DNA from: Chloroflexota bacterium
GTDB lineage: Bacteria > Chloroflexota > Limnocylindria > Limnocylindrales > CSP1-4
DNA: 6,372 bases
NCBI GenBank assembly: GCA_021812735.1
Contig: JAKAMV010000611.1
Span: forward strand, 1 to 6,372
Direction of reading: 5' to 3'
Shown here: positions 6,193 through 6,372 of the stretch, in pieces
Layout of the letters: each line of letters begins with the position of its first letter
Numbering within the stretch: the first letter of the stretch is position 1
Translations under genes and position numbers: made by a program
Notes under the pieces: model-generated
What the model was told of the DNA's origin: nothing
The model's database searches: none
What the model saw: only the letters and a program-made list of their open reading frames with translations

Positions 6193-6369
6193 TCAACCGG
6201 TGCCGCCGAGCGCAAGATCGATGGCCCACGCGGCCAGCCCGGCCCCGAACACAACCAAAAGGTTCCAGCGGGCCATCCGCACGGCGACGAACGCCACCCC
6301 GAGCCCCAGCATCCCCGACAGGAACGAGAGGCCGAACAGCAGCGCGGTGAGGATCGACAGCAGCACCAT
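6193..6369 (-). CDS. Short two-helix membrane ORF, possibly a truncated TauE/SafE-like protein; may extend past the window edge
   Basis: A 58-codon frame that starts with ATG at 6369, only 3 nt from the window edge, so it could equally be the C-terminal end of a longer gene whose start lies outside. It encodes two hydrophobic segments (about 2-30 and 37-54) joined by the basic turn RMARW, and ends DLALGGTG. The first segment, FLSGMLGLGVAFVAV (16-30), resembles the first helix and re-entrant loop of TauE/SafE permeases and the FSGVMAMAGLGAAFLFV stretch of the permease at 963-1709. However, the frame stops after about 40 further residues instead of continuing through eight helices. It could be a deletion remnant, a small membrane protein, or a chance likeness. 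Codon use matches its neighbours. Confidence 0.5.
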   Translation of the reverse strand: MVLLSILTALLFGLSFLSGMLGLGVAFVAVRMARWNLLVVFGAGLAAWAIDLALGGTG

Positions 6370-6372
6370 CTC

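Noticed and set aside
1..6372. CRISPR arrays, tRNA or rRNA genes, insertion-sequence ends or attachment sites
   Set aside because: No regularly spaced repeats, no cloverleaf or rRNA sequences, no transposase and no terminal inverted repeats were seen on either strand.

Overview
The window is a 6.4 kb piece of a very GC-rich bacterial chromosome (about 70% G+C by eye, with G/C at nearly every third codon position). Genes are tightly packed and several have good Shine-Dalgarno sites (GGAGG, AAGGAGG). I cannot name the organism. The gene mix (TDT carrier, TauE/SafE, FmdE-like, DsrE-like, archaeal/bacterial-type P3A H+-ATPase, UspA) would suit a soil or subsurface lineage such as Methylomirabilota/Rokubacteria, Acidobacteriota or Deltaproteobacteria, but that is only an impression.

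Layout. On the minus strand, reading leftwards from 2733, there is a compact run: a DsrE/DsrF-like small protein (2733-2350), an FmdE-family protein with a C-terminal zinc ribbon (2331-1729), and a TauE/SafE permease (1709-963). The gaps between these three are only 18 and 19 nt. After 129 nt follows a TDT/SLAC1-type anion carrier (833 to the left edge, truncated by the window). A 341-bp intergenic region (2734-3074) holds an 11-bp perfect inverted repeat in front of the DsrE-like gene. It separates this run from a divergent plus-strand gene for a 790-residue P3A-type H+-translocating P-type ATPase (3075-5447). The ATPase converges on a minus-strand universal stress protein (5949-5479). At the right edge a short minus-strand ORF (6369-6193) encodes two hydrophobic segments and may be a remnant of, or relative of, a TauE-type permease.

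How the parts may fit. TauE/SafE and TDT are unrelated membrane families, and each includes sulfite/organosulfonate or other anion exporters. DsrE-like proteins are commonly linked to sulfur relay or persulfide chemistry. The FmdE-like protein is a metal-binding domain of unknown function. Together they suggest a cassette for handling and exporting a sulfur oxyanion or similar small anion. The neighbouring H+ pump and UspA suit a pH or membrane-energy stress setting. That functional link is inference; the family assignments of the ATPase, UspA, TauE, TDT and FmdE genes are well supported by motifs.
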